A stretch of 64,000 nucleotides of DNA, from positions 11,408,001-11,472,000 of the forward strand of contig CP075497.1 in NCBI GenBank assembly GCA_021613535.1, written 5' to 3'. Below the pieces are notes generated by a model, which worked only from the letters and a program-made list of their open reading frames with translations, was not told the origin of the DNA and searched no databases. How positions within the stretch are numbered: position 1 is the stretch's first letter; each line of letters begins with the position of its first letter. Below, piece after piece: positions 1-10,800 of this stretch. The DNA is from Adineta vaga. Lineage: Eukaryota > Rotifera. Both the position numbers and the translations under genes were made by a program.

Positions 1-110
1 TTGACAGGAAACGAGCAATTGAATAGATCACATCTGTCCTTCAAGCTTAATTATCCTACTTGAACAATTTCCAATCGATCTTTTCTATTCTTTTTCTAGA
101 TAAATACTAA

Positions 111-3100
111 ATGATGATTAAGATTTTAATTTTCTTCTCGATATTTCTATTAATCTCTTCAAATCATCATTTACATTCATTACCATCCATTGAAATCGAT
201 CCAACTAATTATCCAAATTCCGATTTAATTCTCTACAACTTTCAATCATTCAAATCTCTTCGTTGTTTATTACAAACTGAATCGAAATATTTCTATCTTG
301 ATTCATCATGTCAATTATTAACACGAACATCTTTAAAACCAATCTGTCCATTAAATTATACATTAAAATTAGAATTCGTTTTTCCACATAATACAACGAT
401 CTATCAATTCACTATTCAATTGAAATATTCCAAATCATTTGATATTAATTTAACAAATGATCAATCAACAATAACATTACCATTCTATTGTAATAATAAA
501 AATCAACATGATATTCATCGAAATCAAAAGGAATTATTTGTTGGCAATGCACATTTTCTTCTAAATAAACAATCCAATAATCAACATTGTCAATTCGAAA
601 AAAATCCATATCGTATTCGATTACGAGAAAATGAATTATACAAAAATTTCCTTCAATTAAAAGCTATTTCATCATGTTTAGCAAGTCCAAATTATCTTCT
701 TGCATCATCGAATTCCAAACGAAATTTTGAATATTTTCATTTAAATTCTTCGACAGGATTTTTAAGTTTAATTCATTCCTTAGATTATGAATCGACAACA
801 ACATGGAAATTAGTTATTCAAGGTCATGATCGTTCACATATTCCATTTTACACCTATGTTATCGTTGAAGTTGAAGATATTAATGATTGTTTACCATTAC
901 TAACATGGAATTTTCCATTACAAACAATCGAAATTCTTAATGAAACCGATTCATTTAATATTCATATTGGAATCTATGAATCTAAAGTTGAACAATCCAA
1001 TATAATCATTGCAAATCTAATCGCATCAGATCTTGATGCATTACCATTTCATTTCGAATTGAAATTTAATTCTTCACATCTATTACCTTTTCAAATTCAT
1101 GGTCCATTTGCTGATTCTACATTTGTTTTATCAACTACAACAACACTCGATCGAGAATATCAAGATAAATATCTTCTACATTTAGTTTTAACTGATAATG
1201 GTCAACCAAAATTATCTTCATTCTATCAATTAACCATTTCCATCTTAGATGATAATGATAATTCACCGAAATTCGATAAACCTATTTACTATGTTGATAT
1301 ACAAGAAAATAATTTAGTTAATACAATTTTATTACAAGTACATGCAAATGATTCCGATCAAGATGATAACGGACGAGTTACATATGAATTAAATGATTAT
1401 TTCAATAATTATATTTCAATTGATAATCAAACAGGTATTATACGAACAAAAATTCAATTTGATTATGAACAAATGAAAAATTTTACATTTAATATCACTG
1501 CTATTGATCATCCGAAGAAAGGTAAACAATTGAAAACAACAGCGATGGTTTTTGTTAATATTATTGATCAAAATGATAATATCCCGAAAGTAAGTTGAAA
1601 TGATAAGACAAGGATTTTTGATCGATCAGTATTCTTCAACAATTCGATAGATGATACTCGAGGGAATAATTGAAACTAAATTAAATAGATCGTTGTTGTT
1701 TTTTCAAGAGGCAAGAAAAGAACCTTGAGATATATATCTTTTTTTTCTAGTTCCCTCAATCAACTTATGAATTCTCCATGTATGAAAACAATCCTCCTCA
1801 TAGTTATATTGGTCAAGTTATTGCTTATGATGCTGATAATTCTCCATTAACATATTCTCTCGATAATCCATCTCCTCAAATCGCTTCGCTCTTCGAAATT
1901 TCTCCTTCTGATGGCAAAATCTTTGCTCTCAATCCTCTTGATCGTGAACAATTTAATCAATATATATTCTATGTAATCGCATTCGATGGTCAACATAGAT
2001 CATCTCGAATTAAAATTCATATAAATATTCTTGATTTAAATGATGAAATTCCTCGTTTTACATTTCCCAATGATAATAATGATACATTAATTATCGATCG
2101 ATCTTATTGGCATAGCGATGATTACATTTGTCAAATTGATATACAAGATCACGATCAAATTCCTAATCATACTCTTATGCTTGTAGACAATCTAGATCGA
2201 TTGAAAAATTATGATTATCTATCAGAACAAAAATCATCCTTTCAATTCGATTCTTCGAAATTTTATCTTGATAATCATGCAAAACTTTATTTCAATTCAA
2301 CAAATGGAAGTTCATTGAATGAAGGTGTTTATTATTTAGCATTCAAAGTAAATATTTCTTGATTATATAAGACAAAAATAAATCTTTGCAATTCTCTTTA
2401 GATTATCGATGGTGATAATTATTTTGATGAGAAATTATTGAAATTAATTGTTGTTAATAATTATGAACGTGTTCAAACAATTGTTAAACTTTATGATCAT
2501 CTTGGTTCACATTTAAATAATCGTTTTTCTTATTTACAATATCGTTCGAATACTCATCAACAACAACAGACACATCATATGTATCGATCACGTCCTTCAT
2601 CATCATCATCATCCTTAGATGAATCGAATAAATTCCTTGTTTTTATTGTTATTACTGTTCTAAGTATTATTCTTATTGGTATAACATTTATATTCATTTC
2701 ATTAATACGACGAAAATCATTACAACAAAAAGAATTATTAAAAAAGCAAGATTCATTATCCACATCTTCAGCATTACAACAACAATCTGATAGTTCAACA
2801 ATAAATCTATTCAAATCACCAAATATCAATCCAAATGATAAACGACAAAGTTTACGTGTTAGTAATTGTTATGAATACAATGATATATCATCATCACCAT
2901 CTTTACTTATGTTAAATAAAGATTCCATATTACCAACATCGATTATGAATGATAATTGTTGTTTATTAGAAAAATTAAGTGAAAAAGAAATTTATGATGA
3001 ACAAAGAAATAAAGTAAATTACTTTTAAGAAAACTCTTTTTAATCGTTTATCTGTTTTCTTTTTACTTTCAGACTTATTCATCATGGGTATTATCAACAA

Positions 3101-3795
3101 CAACTCGTCCTGAATCTCGTTATTCTCAACGTAGTGCTGATTCATCAACATTTCATTCACTCAATCGTCTATCTATTCCAACACAAATTCATTCAGCAAC
3201 AAATTTATCGCAACAATTATGTTCTCCAAAACGACATTCAACGATCACATATGAATCGACTGCAACAACTGTTACAACAAATTCAACAACTCAACCAGAC
3301 TCCACACCAACAGATTATAGTATCGCTAATGTATTATCTTCATCAACAAATAATTCTCCACACACACCAGTTAGTTCAGATGATGGTTTTTGTGGATCAT
3401 CAGACATCTCAGATCCACCGATGACAGTTGGAAGTCTGAATTTGTTAACATCACAAGCACATCAATCCTATCGTCAACCGTATACGATGATGAAAGAAGG
3501 GATTATACAGAAAAATTCACATTCACCATCATATACAACGTTATTTAATCGTTTAAATGATCCATCAACATCAACGAATAGTACCGATACGACACGACGT
3601 GTTCGATTTAATCTTGAACCTGAAGATAAACATCAACAAAGGACTATTTTACCGTTACCAACATCGAATTCTCCAGGTCGACTAGCTGATCATGCTTTAA
3701 GACGATTCGAACAACTATATATGAGTCGAGATCATGTTCTAGATAAACAATCACTAGATTCGACAATTCTATATACAAATTCGACAGTCGTCTAG
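111..3795 (+). CDS. Protocadherin-like cadherin, single-pass adhesion receptor
   Basis: Four exons (111-1589, 1751-2347, 2402-3013, 3073-3795), all phase 0, give about 1136 residues. A signal peptide (residues 1-24) precedes several extracellular cadherin repeats, recognised by their calcium-binding signatures: DINDC near residue 257, DDNDNSP near 381, DQNDNIP near 487 and DLNDEIP near 590, each followed by DxD-type motifs such as ANDSDQDD. One hydrophobic segment at about residues 770-795 ends in a basic RRK stop-transfer. The roughly 340-residue cytoplasmic tail is rich in Ser, Thr and Gln. No EGF or laminin-G domain and no catenin-binding region was seen, which favours a protocadherin-type protein over a classical cadherin. 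Expected role: calcium-dependent cell adhesion at the plasma membrane. Family is confident; the orthologue is not resolved. Confidence 0.88.
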
Positions 3796-4760
3796 TCGTT
3801 TGATCTTGCAGTATTTTCGTTTCATTTTTTTAAAAGTATATATATATGTCTGTGCATAAACGCCTGCTGTCTGTTCTTCCTATTTTTTCTCTCCTGGTTT
3901 TCTATTGTGGAATGCTCAGATGTTGTGCATCTCAGTTCTTTTCTTTTTTTTGTGTTTTTTTTAAAATTTCTACTCTTTTTCTGTCTGAATAGTAACAGAA
4001 AGAGAGACTTTGAAACAAATTGAAATATTCAAAAGTATTCAGTGAAGTACAAAGGAATTATATGGACTGAAACACTTGCTTTCGATAGACCATTTCAATG
4101 TACTGCGAGAGTGTCAATTTTACATCGAGAACTTTTGGGCCGCCATCCTTACAGACAAGTGTCTATTATAGTCAGAGCCCATTACAAAAGAAACTCCAAT
4201 TATCGACAGAGTCTCATTACAAATAGACCATACGAGTTAACAAATCGTGGAATATTATCATCGTTTCTTTACTTCCAAATCATCATTCATGACATCATTA
4301 ACAATAAATTTCGTCGAAGGATTTCTTTTCGAATAAATATGTACTTACATCCATTTGTACTATATCATTAATAGTTTGAAGGTGAGTCTCTCATTCAAAA
4401 CCTTATGTTATCAATCTTAAGAGAAAACTTATACATAAAAATAACGAATGACAGTAGTCATCTATCATACAGTATTGTTTATTAACCTTCAAAACAGATT
4501 TCGCAGTTTTTCATATCTATGCACAATGTTAACCTAGAAAATAATTTTCTAATTTTTATCATAATACAACGCTTAGAAAATACAATTAAATATTAATTAA
4601 AATTTTCAAGATAAGAAGCCATTTTCATGCTTCTTTTTTCCTCCACATGCGTACTCGTCATGTATATTGGATGTTTGCTTATCATTTTTATTTCTTTTCT
4701 TCTAAACATTGTATATGTGTGACACGCAAAACGCGAGATAATTATTCAAACGACAAAAGT
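3796..4760. other. Intergenic region with an unexplained 109-codon ORF
   Basis: Between the cadherin stop and the AP-3 sigma start. The first part is T-rich, consistent with a 3' UTR. An ATG-less open frame at 4042-4371 (+) encodes an unrecognised basic stretch. It has no signal peptide or domain and could be chance or a decayed element. Confidence 0.5.
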
Positions 4761-5300
4761 ATGATCAAAGCTATTCTTGTATTTAATACTCGTGGTCAAC
4801 CACGAATCTTACGTTTTTTTGATTCATGTTCAACTGAATTACAACAAAAATTACTTCGTGAATCTTATCAAATTGTATCAAAACGTGACATGGATGCATG
4901 TAATTTTATTGAATATCATGATTATAAATTAATCTATCGTCATTATGCAACATTGTATTTCGTATTTGCTGTTGATTCAAGTGAATCAGAATATGATATG
5001 TATGAAGTTATTCACATGTTTGTTCAATGTTTAGATCAAAATTTTGAAAATGTCTGTGAACTTGATTTCATATTTCATTCTGATAAAGTTAATCATATTT
5101 TGAATGAATTTTTCATGGGTGGTTTTATTGTTGAACGTAGTCCGGATGTAATTTTAAATGAAATTCGTGCACAAATACGTATTGAACGACAAGATTCGGG
5201 TGTTTTAACACAAATGGGATCAAAAATTAAATCTGCTGTAGATACAAAAACGGAAAAATTTAAAATGGATGTCGAGAAAAAATACGATGTGAAATTATAA
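4761..5300 (+). CDS. AP3S: AP-3 adaptor complex sigma subunit
   Basis: Intronless gene of 179 residues, close to the usual sigma-subunit length (about 190). It starts MIKAILVFNTRGQPR, the conserved beginning of the longin-type sigma fold. It contains CNFIEYHDYKLIYRHYATLYF and the CELDFIFH and MGGFIVER segments typical of AP-3 rather than AP-1 or AP-2 sigma. The subunit belongs to the heterotetrameric AP-3 coat, which sorts cargo from endosomes to lysosome-related organelles, and it binds dileucine signals with the delta subunit. The ATG at 4761 is chosen because the family begins there; the frame stays open upstream. The stop lies only 21 bp from the stop of the opposite-strand gene, so the two 3' UTRs must overlap. 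Confidence 0.93.
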   Translation: MIKAILVFNTRGQPRILRFFDSCSTELQQKLLRESYQIVSKRDMDACNFIEYHDYKLIYRHYATLYFVFAVDSSESEYDMYEVIHMFVQCLDQNFENVCELDFIFHSDKVNHILNEFFMGGFIVERSPDVILNEIRAQIRIERQDSGVLTQMGSKIKSAVDTKTEKFKMDVEKKYDVKL

Positions 5301-5321
5301 TCGTAGAGAAAAGAGTTTCTT

Positions 5322-5915
5322 TTATTTTTTGTCTTTTTTTGTTTCGGAATTAGTAAATTTAATGATTATTAGAAGATAAATGATTGGAACAAGAATTATT
5401 GCAAAAACTAAAATTAAACTTAACGTTAATAGAATATAATAAGTTTGTCGATTAGGTCGAGACCAAAATACAGTACTGATATCACGTTCATCATAATAAC
5501 ATGTATAAATTTGACCGATCTATTAAGAAGAAGAAAGAAAAAGCTATCGAAAAAAAAGAAAATCAATCCAACAACTTACGTGAATTGTCGGATGATTTTC
5601 ATCGATTGGTGAATGACTAATAACTCCTAGATGAACAACACTATCTTCGTCTTCTTCATCTTCATGTTCATCATCCTCATCATCTTCATGATCAACAGTA
5701 ACATTATATCGTACGACAAAATCACGTTTACATTCACATGATAATTCATTTGTACAATTAAATGATGGAATACATATTTCGATTAGACAACGTGTTTCAA
5801 TTAATTTATTGTAATCTATAAATCGATTCTTCTGACAACTAGTTGTTAAACAATCGATGGAATTGATTTGAAGAAAAACAAAGAAAAAGATGAGAACACA
5901 AGAATTGAATAACAT
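5322..5915 (-). CDS. Two-TM protein resembling a BK-channel beta subunit (KCNMB-like)
   Basis: Two exons (5580-5915 and 5322-5519, phase 0) give 177 residues. A hydrophobic segment near the N-terminus (residues 3-20) is followed by a cysteine-containing extracellular loop with N-glycosylation sites and a very acidic patch of alternating Asp and Glu (about residues 76-90). A second TM helix spans about residues 140-165, with a short basic tail. Just before that helix is CYYDERDISTVFWSR, which resembles the Cys-x-(Tyr/Phe) ... Val ... Arg pattern preceding TM2 in KCNMB subunits. That topology and motif suggest a channel auxiliary subunit, but overall similarity is weak. Alternative: an unrelated small membrane protein. 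It converges on the AP-3 sigma gene. Confidence 0.55.
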
Positions 5916-6170
5916 TATCTTTTTTTTGAAATTGTTTGTCGTTTTCTTTTTTCGTTGCTTGTTATCATCATTGAAAGATTAAGAAATCTTTGTCGTTTGA
6001 TATATGTATGTAATTTCAAGAAAAATATATGACTCATTTTAGTTTATCCTATTTACAAAACTTTGATATTCCAATATATTTGAACACCACGTGAATTTCT
6101 TCGTATTCTTTGCATATGGAGAAAAATAATAACATTTCTTCTAACGGTCAAACGATTATTTTCCATCGTG

Positions 6171-6178
6171 TATAAATA
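6171..6178 (+). promoter_or_regulatory. TATA box of the H2A-like gene
   Basis: TATAAATA lies 65 bp before the H2A-like start codon, leaving room for a short 5' UTR. Recognised by motif and position only. Confidence 0.6.
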
Positions 6179-6242
6179 GTCTGACTCGTGTCTACTTGGA
6201 TTTAATTATTATCTCGCAATTTGTTCGACTATAAACTAAACA

Positions 6243-7030
6243 ATGGTTACAGATTCATCGGCAAATAATAATTATACTCTTCGTTTATCAACCGATTCAA
6301 GTGAGGATCGAGATTATAACAATAATATCATTCAAACATCCGATCAGAATCCGTCGAGTAAGAAAACTAATTCAACGAACAAACGACGTACGAGTCGCTC
6401 ACAACAATCCGTTAGTTTTTCTTTCGATATGTCTGTCATAATAATTCGATTTTCATGATTTTAATAGGGCCTGGTATTTTCTGTTAGTCGTGTTGAAAAT
6501 CATTTACGTAATGGTCGATATGCACCACGTATTAGTCCAAAAGCAGCAGTTTTTTTAGCTGGTGTATTAGAATATTTAGTAAGTGAATTCATTTTGATAA
6601 GATTCATATCTTTTTTATTACATTATTTGGTCTTTAGGTTGCTGATATACTCGAATTAGCTGGTGATATGACTTTTATAGGCAAACGAAAACGTGTTACA
6701 CCTCGAGATATTACTTTAGCGATTAAGAATGATCATGAACTTGTAAGTTTAGACATATTTCTTCTAATTTTATTATATACGACTTTTGTTCAGGCGAAAT
6801 TATGTCCTAATGTAACGATTCCAGAAGGTGGTGTTCAACCGTATATTCACGAAGTAGGTTTATAATTAAAATTTTACTTTTATCTAAAATCGTTGAGTTA
6901 GGTTTTACTCAATAAAAAGCCACGTCGTCGTACTCGTCGTGTTCGATTTGATGAAACTTCTTTTTCCAATAAAAATAAATCAACAACTCCAGATTATGAT
7001 ACTGATGACAGTGATGTACAAATGGAATAA
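6243..7030 (+). CDS. Divergent histone H2A variant with long N- and C-terminal tails
   Basis: Five exons (6243-6410, 6468-6578, 6638-6742, 6794-6853, 6902-7030) give 190 residues. The histone fold runs from residue 57 (GLVFSVSRVENHLRNGRY) to about 151 (PEGGVQPYIHEVLL), matching H2A GLQFPVGRV and AQGGVLPNIQAVLL. A 56-residue Ser/Asn/Asp-rich N-terminal tail replaces the usual short Lys-rich tail. A 39-residue C-terminal tail carries a PRRRTRRVR patch and an acidic end without an SQ motif. Nucleosome acidic-patch residues are mostly kept: E91, D96 (Glu to Asp), E99, D125 and E127; the position of H2A E91 is His126. Canonical H2A genes are usually intronless, so four introns suggest a replacement or specialised variant. 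Bdelloid rotifers are known to use unusual H2A variants; whether this is one of those described is not decided here. Confidence 0.85.
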
Positions 7031-7230
7031 ATGATGATCTTATTTTAACCTTAATTCTGACAGATTTGTTTTTTTTGTTGATATTGTAATGTAAAGACTT
7101 TTTTTCGACTTATTTTATTTATTTATTTATTTTTTATGCCGAATAAACAAGATGATGTGTATTTAATAAAGAAATGATGATATTCACTTACGATACTTTT
7201 CCCTCCATTTTGTATAATATAGAATAGCAA

Positions 7231-7554
7231 ATGTTTATTACTATCAGACTAATATTCACTCTATTTTGGATGTATGCTTGTATATTTCATGTGTTCAGTA
7301 TGAATGAACATCGTTATCTTCACAAAGGACCGGATTACAATGCTAAATTGAACAAATTTTCTCAGGCAAAATTTACCTCTGATCAATATCGAGATTACAA
7401 AAGAAATCCGTGCATTCAAAAAACGTGTTCAATATTAAACAAATCTAATCGAATTAAGAATCCTGATGATAATATTAAATTGAAACAACGTTGTCACCGT
7501 AAAAAACAAGTATGTCAATGGAAAAATAAATATCGTAAAAAAAAGATTACATGA
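7231..7554 (+). CDS. Small secreted basic cysteine peptide (hypothetical)
   Basis: Single exon of 107 residues. The N-terminus (residues 1-24) is a clear signal peptide. The mature part is strongly basic, with four cysteines at 61, 66, 88 and 95 (spacing C-x4-C-x21-C-x6-C), enough for two disulfides, and a Lys/Arg-rich end. I recognise no family. It sits between the H2A gene and the tandem-repeat gene, with a TATAATA-like stretch about 20 bp before the ATG, possibly too close to be its promoter. It could be a secreted peptide or matrix component; no function is assigned. Confidence 0.5.
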   Translation: MFITIRLIFTLFWMYACIFHVFSMNEHRYLHKGPDYNAKLNKFSQAKFTSDQYRDYKRNPCIQKTCSILNKSNRIKNPDDNIKLKQRCHRKKQVCQWKNKYRKKKIT

Positions 7555-7700
7555 GATTACATTCGTGATGTTTCGTAACGTCATTGATGAAAAACTTCTA
7601 TTTTGCATCTTTCAAAGCAGAAATAAAATGAATTAGCTAATTCAACTTTAACCTGATGTTTTTATTTTTTCTTTCTAGAAATCTTAAATAAATTTAAGAT

Positions 7701-10345
7701 TTAACCAAAAATGGTAGAAAAGACTGATTGACTGAGAGTTGGTAAAAGGGTGTTTAAATGATTGAGTACAGTTGAGGCAAGATCATCGAAGTTAATACGA
7801 CCTTGGTAAGCAGGAAAAAATTTTTGGAGAAGTTTACGAAGACTACCCAAAACTTTGCTCTTGTCAGTATTTTTGATAAGTTCCACGATTTGAGCGAGTT
7901 TGTCAACTGGTAATTGAGCTAATAATTGTTGATAATTAACATTAAGATCACGTTTACCAAATATGCTGAGAGCACCAATGAGAATGCCTGGAAGAGCATT
8001 AACGACACCATTGAGAGCTTGTTGACCGACTTGTTCCCAACTACAAAGAAAATGAGCTATTAAAAATGTTATAATTTCATTCTTGCACATACTCGATACG
8101 CATAAGACCGAGTTGTGGAACGAATTGAGTAACGAGTTGTTGAATGGTTTGAGCAATAGTGGACAAGTCCCAGTTGTTACCTGCAGCAGCAATAATTGTA
8201 GCGAAGAATTGGTTTTGTAATTGTTGTAATTTATCACCATTTAAAAATTGTGTGATTTGTGGGATAAATTGTTGAATTTGGAGTTTATTGGCCAAAGCAA
8301 CGATGTCATTGAGGTTGACACGAGCATCAACAGCTTCACGTTTACCAAATATGCTGAGAGCACCAATGAGAATGCCTGGAAGAGCATTAACGACACCATT
8401 GAGAGCTTGTTGACCGACTTGTTCCCAACTACAAAGAAAATGAGCTATAAAATATGCAATGATTCTCAAAACATACTCGATACGCATAAGACCGAGTTGT
8501 GGAGCGAATTGAATAACGAGTTGTTGAATGGTTTGTGCAATAGTAGACAAGTCCCAGTTGTTACCTGCAGCAGCAACAATTGTAGAGAAGAATTGGTTTT
8601 GTAATTGTTGTAATTTGTCACCACTCAAGAATTGTGTGATTTGTGGAATGAATTGTTGAATTTGGAATTTGTTGGCCAAAGCAATGATGTCATTGAGGTT
8701 GACACGAGCATCAACAGCTTCGCGTTTACCAAATATGCTGATAGCACCAATGAGAATGCCTGGAAGAGCACCAGCAATACCATTGAGAGCTTGTTGACCG
8801 ATTTGTTCCCAACTACAAAGAAAATGAGCTATTAAACATGCAAGGATTCTCTTACAAAACATACTCGATACGCATAAGACCGAGTTGTGGAACGAATTGA
8901 GTAACGAGTTGTTGAATGGTTTGAGCAACAGTGGCTAAATTCCAGTTGTTACCGGCAGCAGCAACAATTGTAGCGAAGAATTGGCTTTGTAATTGTTGTA
9001 ATTTGTCACCACTCAAGAATTGTGTGATTTGTGGGATGAATTGTTGAATTTGGAATTTGTTGGCCAAAGCAACGATGTCATTGAGGTTGACACGAGCATC
9101 AACAGCTTCACGTTTACCAAATATGCTGAGAGCACCAATGAGAATGCCTGGAAGAGCATTAACGACACCATTGAGAGCTTGTTGACCGACTTGTTCCCAA
9201 CTACAAAGAAAATGAGCTATAAAATATGCAATGATTCTCTTACAAAGCATACTCGATACGCATAAGACCGAGTTGTGGAACGAATTGAGTAACGAGTTGT
9301 TGAATGGTTTGAGCAATAGTGGACAAGTCCCAGTTGTTACCTGCAGCAGCAATAATTGTAGCGAAGAATTGGTTTTGTAATTGTTGTAATTTATCACCAT
9401 TTAAAAATTGTGTGATTTGTGGGATGAATTGTTGAATTTGGAATTTGTTGGCCAAAGCAATGATGTCATTGAGGTTGACACGAGCATCAACAGCTTCACG
9501 TTTACCAAATATGCTGAGAGCACCAATGAGAATGCCTGGAAGAGCACCAACGACACCATTGAGAGCTTGTTGACCGACTTGTTCCCAACTACAAAGAAAA
9601 TGAGCTATAAAATATGCAATGATTCTCTTACAAAGCATACTCGATACGCATAAGACCGAGTTGTGGAACGAATTGAGTAACGAGTTGTTGAATGGTTTGG
9701 GCAACTGTGGCTAAATTCCAGTTGTTACCTGCAGCAGCAACAATTGTAGCGAAGAATTGGCTTTGTAATTGTTGTAATTTGTCACCACTCAAGAATTGTG
9801 TGATTTGTGGGATAAATTGTTGAATTTGGAGTTTATTGGCCAAAGCAATGATGTCATTGAGGTTGACACGAGCATCAACAGCTTCACGTTTACCGACAAG
9901 ACCAAGAACAATACCAGGGAGAGCAGATGTTGCAGCACCGACAATTTGTTGAAGAATTGTATCAAAATCAAGACGACTTTGTGGTTTTGATCCAAGAAAA
10001 TGTTGAAGAATTGGTCGAAGTTTATCTTTGATTGAGTTAATATCAAGACTACCTCCAAGTTGACTTGTGATAACTTGAGTAATTTTATCCTTAAGAGCGA
10101 GTAATTCAGATGATGAGAGAATACCAGAAAGTTGTGGAAGAATTTGGTCAAGTTGACCGAGGAAACCCTAAAAGTTAAAAAAAAGTTGTGATTTATGTAT
10201 GAATTTCTGGATGTAATAATTATACTTGGAATTGAGGCAATAAAGAGATTAATGCATTCAAGTTGTTGACTTGTGGAATTACAAGTTGACCTTGTATGAA
10301 AGCAATACTGACAAAAATGAGAGCAAATCCGGCCAAGAAACGCAT
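7701..10345 (-). CDS. Secreted protein of tandem 112-residue repeats with conserved Gly-Lys-Arg sites
   Basis: Seven exons (10226-10345, 9641-10167, 9253-9588, 8865-9200, 8477-8812, 8093-8428, 7701-8040) give about 776 residues. Exon 1 encodes a signal peptide (MRFLAGFALIFVSIAFIQG). Exons 3-6 are each exactly 336 nt and encode near-identical 112-residue units starting WEQVGQQALNG and ending LVTQFVPQLGLMRI. Exons 2 and 7 carry a half-unit plus unique termini. Each unit has a hydrophobic helix (LPGILIGALSIFGKR) followed by EAVDARVNLND and Gln-rich amphipathic helices; the GKR is present in all six copies. Gly-Lys-Arg is the classic signal for prohormone cleavage with C-terminal amidation, so this may be a polyprotein precursor, though a structural repeat protein is possible. 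There are no cysteines in the repeats. I do not recognise a known family. A TATA box lies upstream. Confidence 0.85.
7950..9895 (-). repeat. Tandem exon-plus-intron duplication array
   Basis: Units of about 388 bp, each a 336-nt exon and its following intron of 48-52 bp, repeat in the same orientation. The introns at 9589-9640 and 9201-9252 appear identical; those at 8813-8864, 8429-8476 and 8041-8092 differ by a few bases or short deletions. All introns sit in the same phase (after GA of a GAT codon), so units can be gained or lost in frame. Near-identity of introns as well as exons points to recent duplication or ongoing gene conversion. Confidence 0.9.
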
Positions 10346-10404
10346 TTTCGGAGGTGCCAAAAATATCAACTGGATATAAATTGATATGCGTAGATTTTTT
10401 TGTT

Positions 10405-10412
10405 CTTATATA
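10405..10412 (-). promoter_or_regulatory. TATA box of the tandem-repeat gene
   Basis: On the minus strand TATATAAG lies about 60 bp upstream of the start at 10345. This suggests a focused promoter of the kind found on strongly expressed secreted-protein genes. Confidence 0.55.
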
Positions 10413-10542
10413 CGTCTTTTTTATCTAGCTTAATTTTACTTTCATAAATTAACATCAGGTTAGTTTCTCACACCTTCATGTGATGGTTTTTATTATTTGT
10501 TTCTCATGCTTCAGATTAAAAAAGATTACACGAAAATATAAT

Positions 10543-10800
10543 TTAGTGAGGTAAAAAATAGTTCCAATCGAGCCAACGTAGGCGAAGAGCCAATTCAGAA
10601 TGTGACCATTTGGGAGAATGCGTGATGTATTCATGCGCCATCAAATTTGTATGTGCCAGACCATCAAGAAATTCGATGTAAGCAAGAGCTAATCGAAGTG
10701 TATCGATTTTTGATAGACGTTTTTCATATGGAAATCGTGGTATATGTGAGCGAAGTTCAGCAAATGCTGCATTCAGATGTGATAATCGACGGTCGGTCAT
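10543..10800 (-). CDS. Short bHLH protein, PTF1A/FERD3L-like, with incomplete basic region
   Basis: Single exon of 85 residues. Residues 4-49 form helix-loop-helix with the class II signature [20 protein letters not shown], closest to PTF1A/FERD3L/FIGLA-type proteins that control cell fate. The protein starts [13 protein letters not shown], so only the second half of the basic region (DRR) is present; the Asn and the Glu of the usual NxRERxR motif, the Glu being the E-box contact, are missing. An in-frame TGA lies three codons before the ATG and no acceptor lies between, so an upstream exon cannot be joined in frame. Either this is a dimerising HLH that binds DNA poorly, or the assembly or start is unusual. 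It has no transactivation region. It is divergent from FAM78 (485 bp apart). Confidence 0.75.
   Translation of the reverse strand: MTDRRLSHLNAAFAELRSHIPRFPYEKRLSKIDTLRLALAYIEFLDGLAHTNLMAHEYITHSPKWSHSELALRLRWLDWNYFLPH

Noticed and set aside
8248-9990. Plus-strand frames of 64-118 codons over the tandem repeats (8248-8604, 8632-8835, 9020-9265, 9408-9653, 9796-9990)
   Set aside because: They are antisense shadows of the minus-strand repeat exons. They repeat only because the exons repeat, and their products look like reverse reads without signal or domain.
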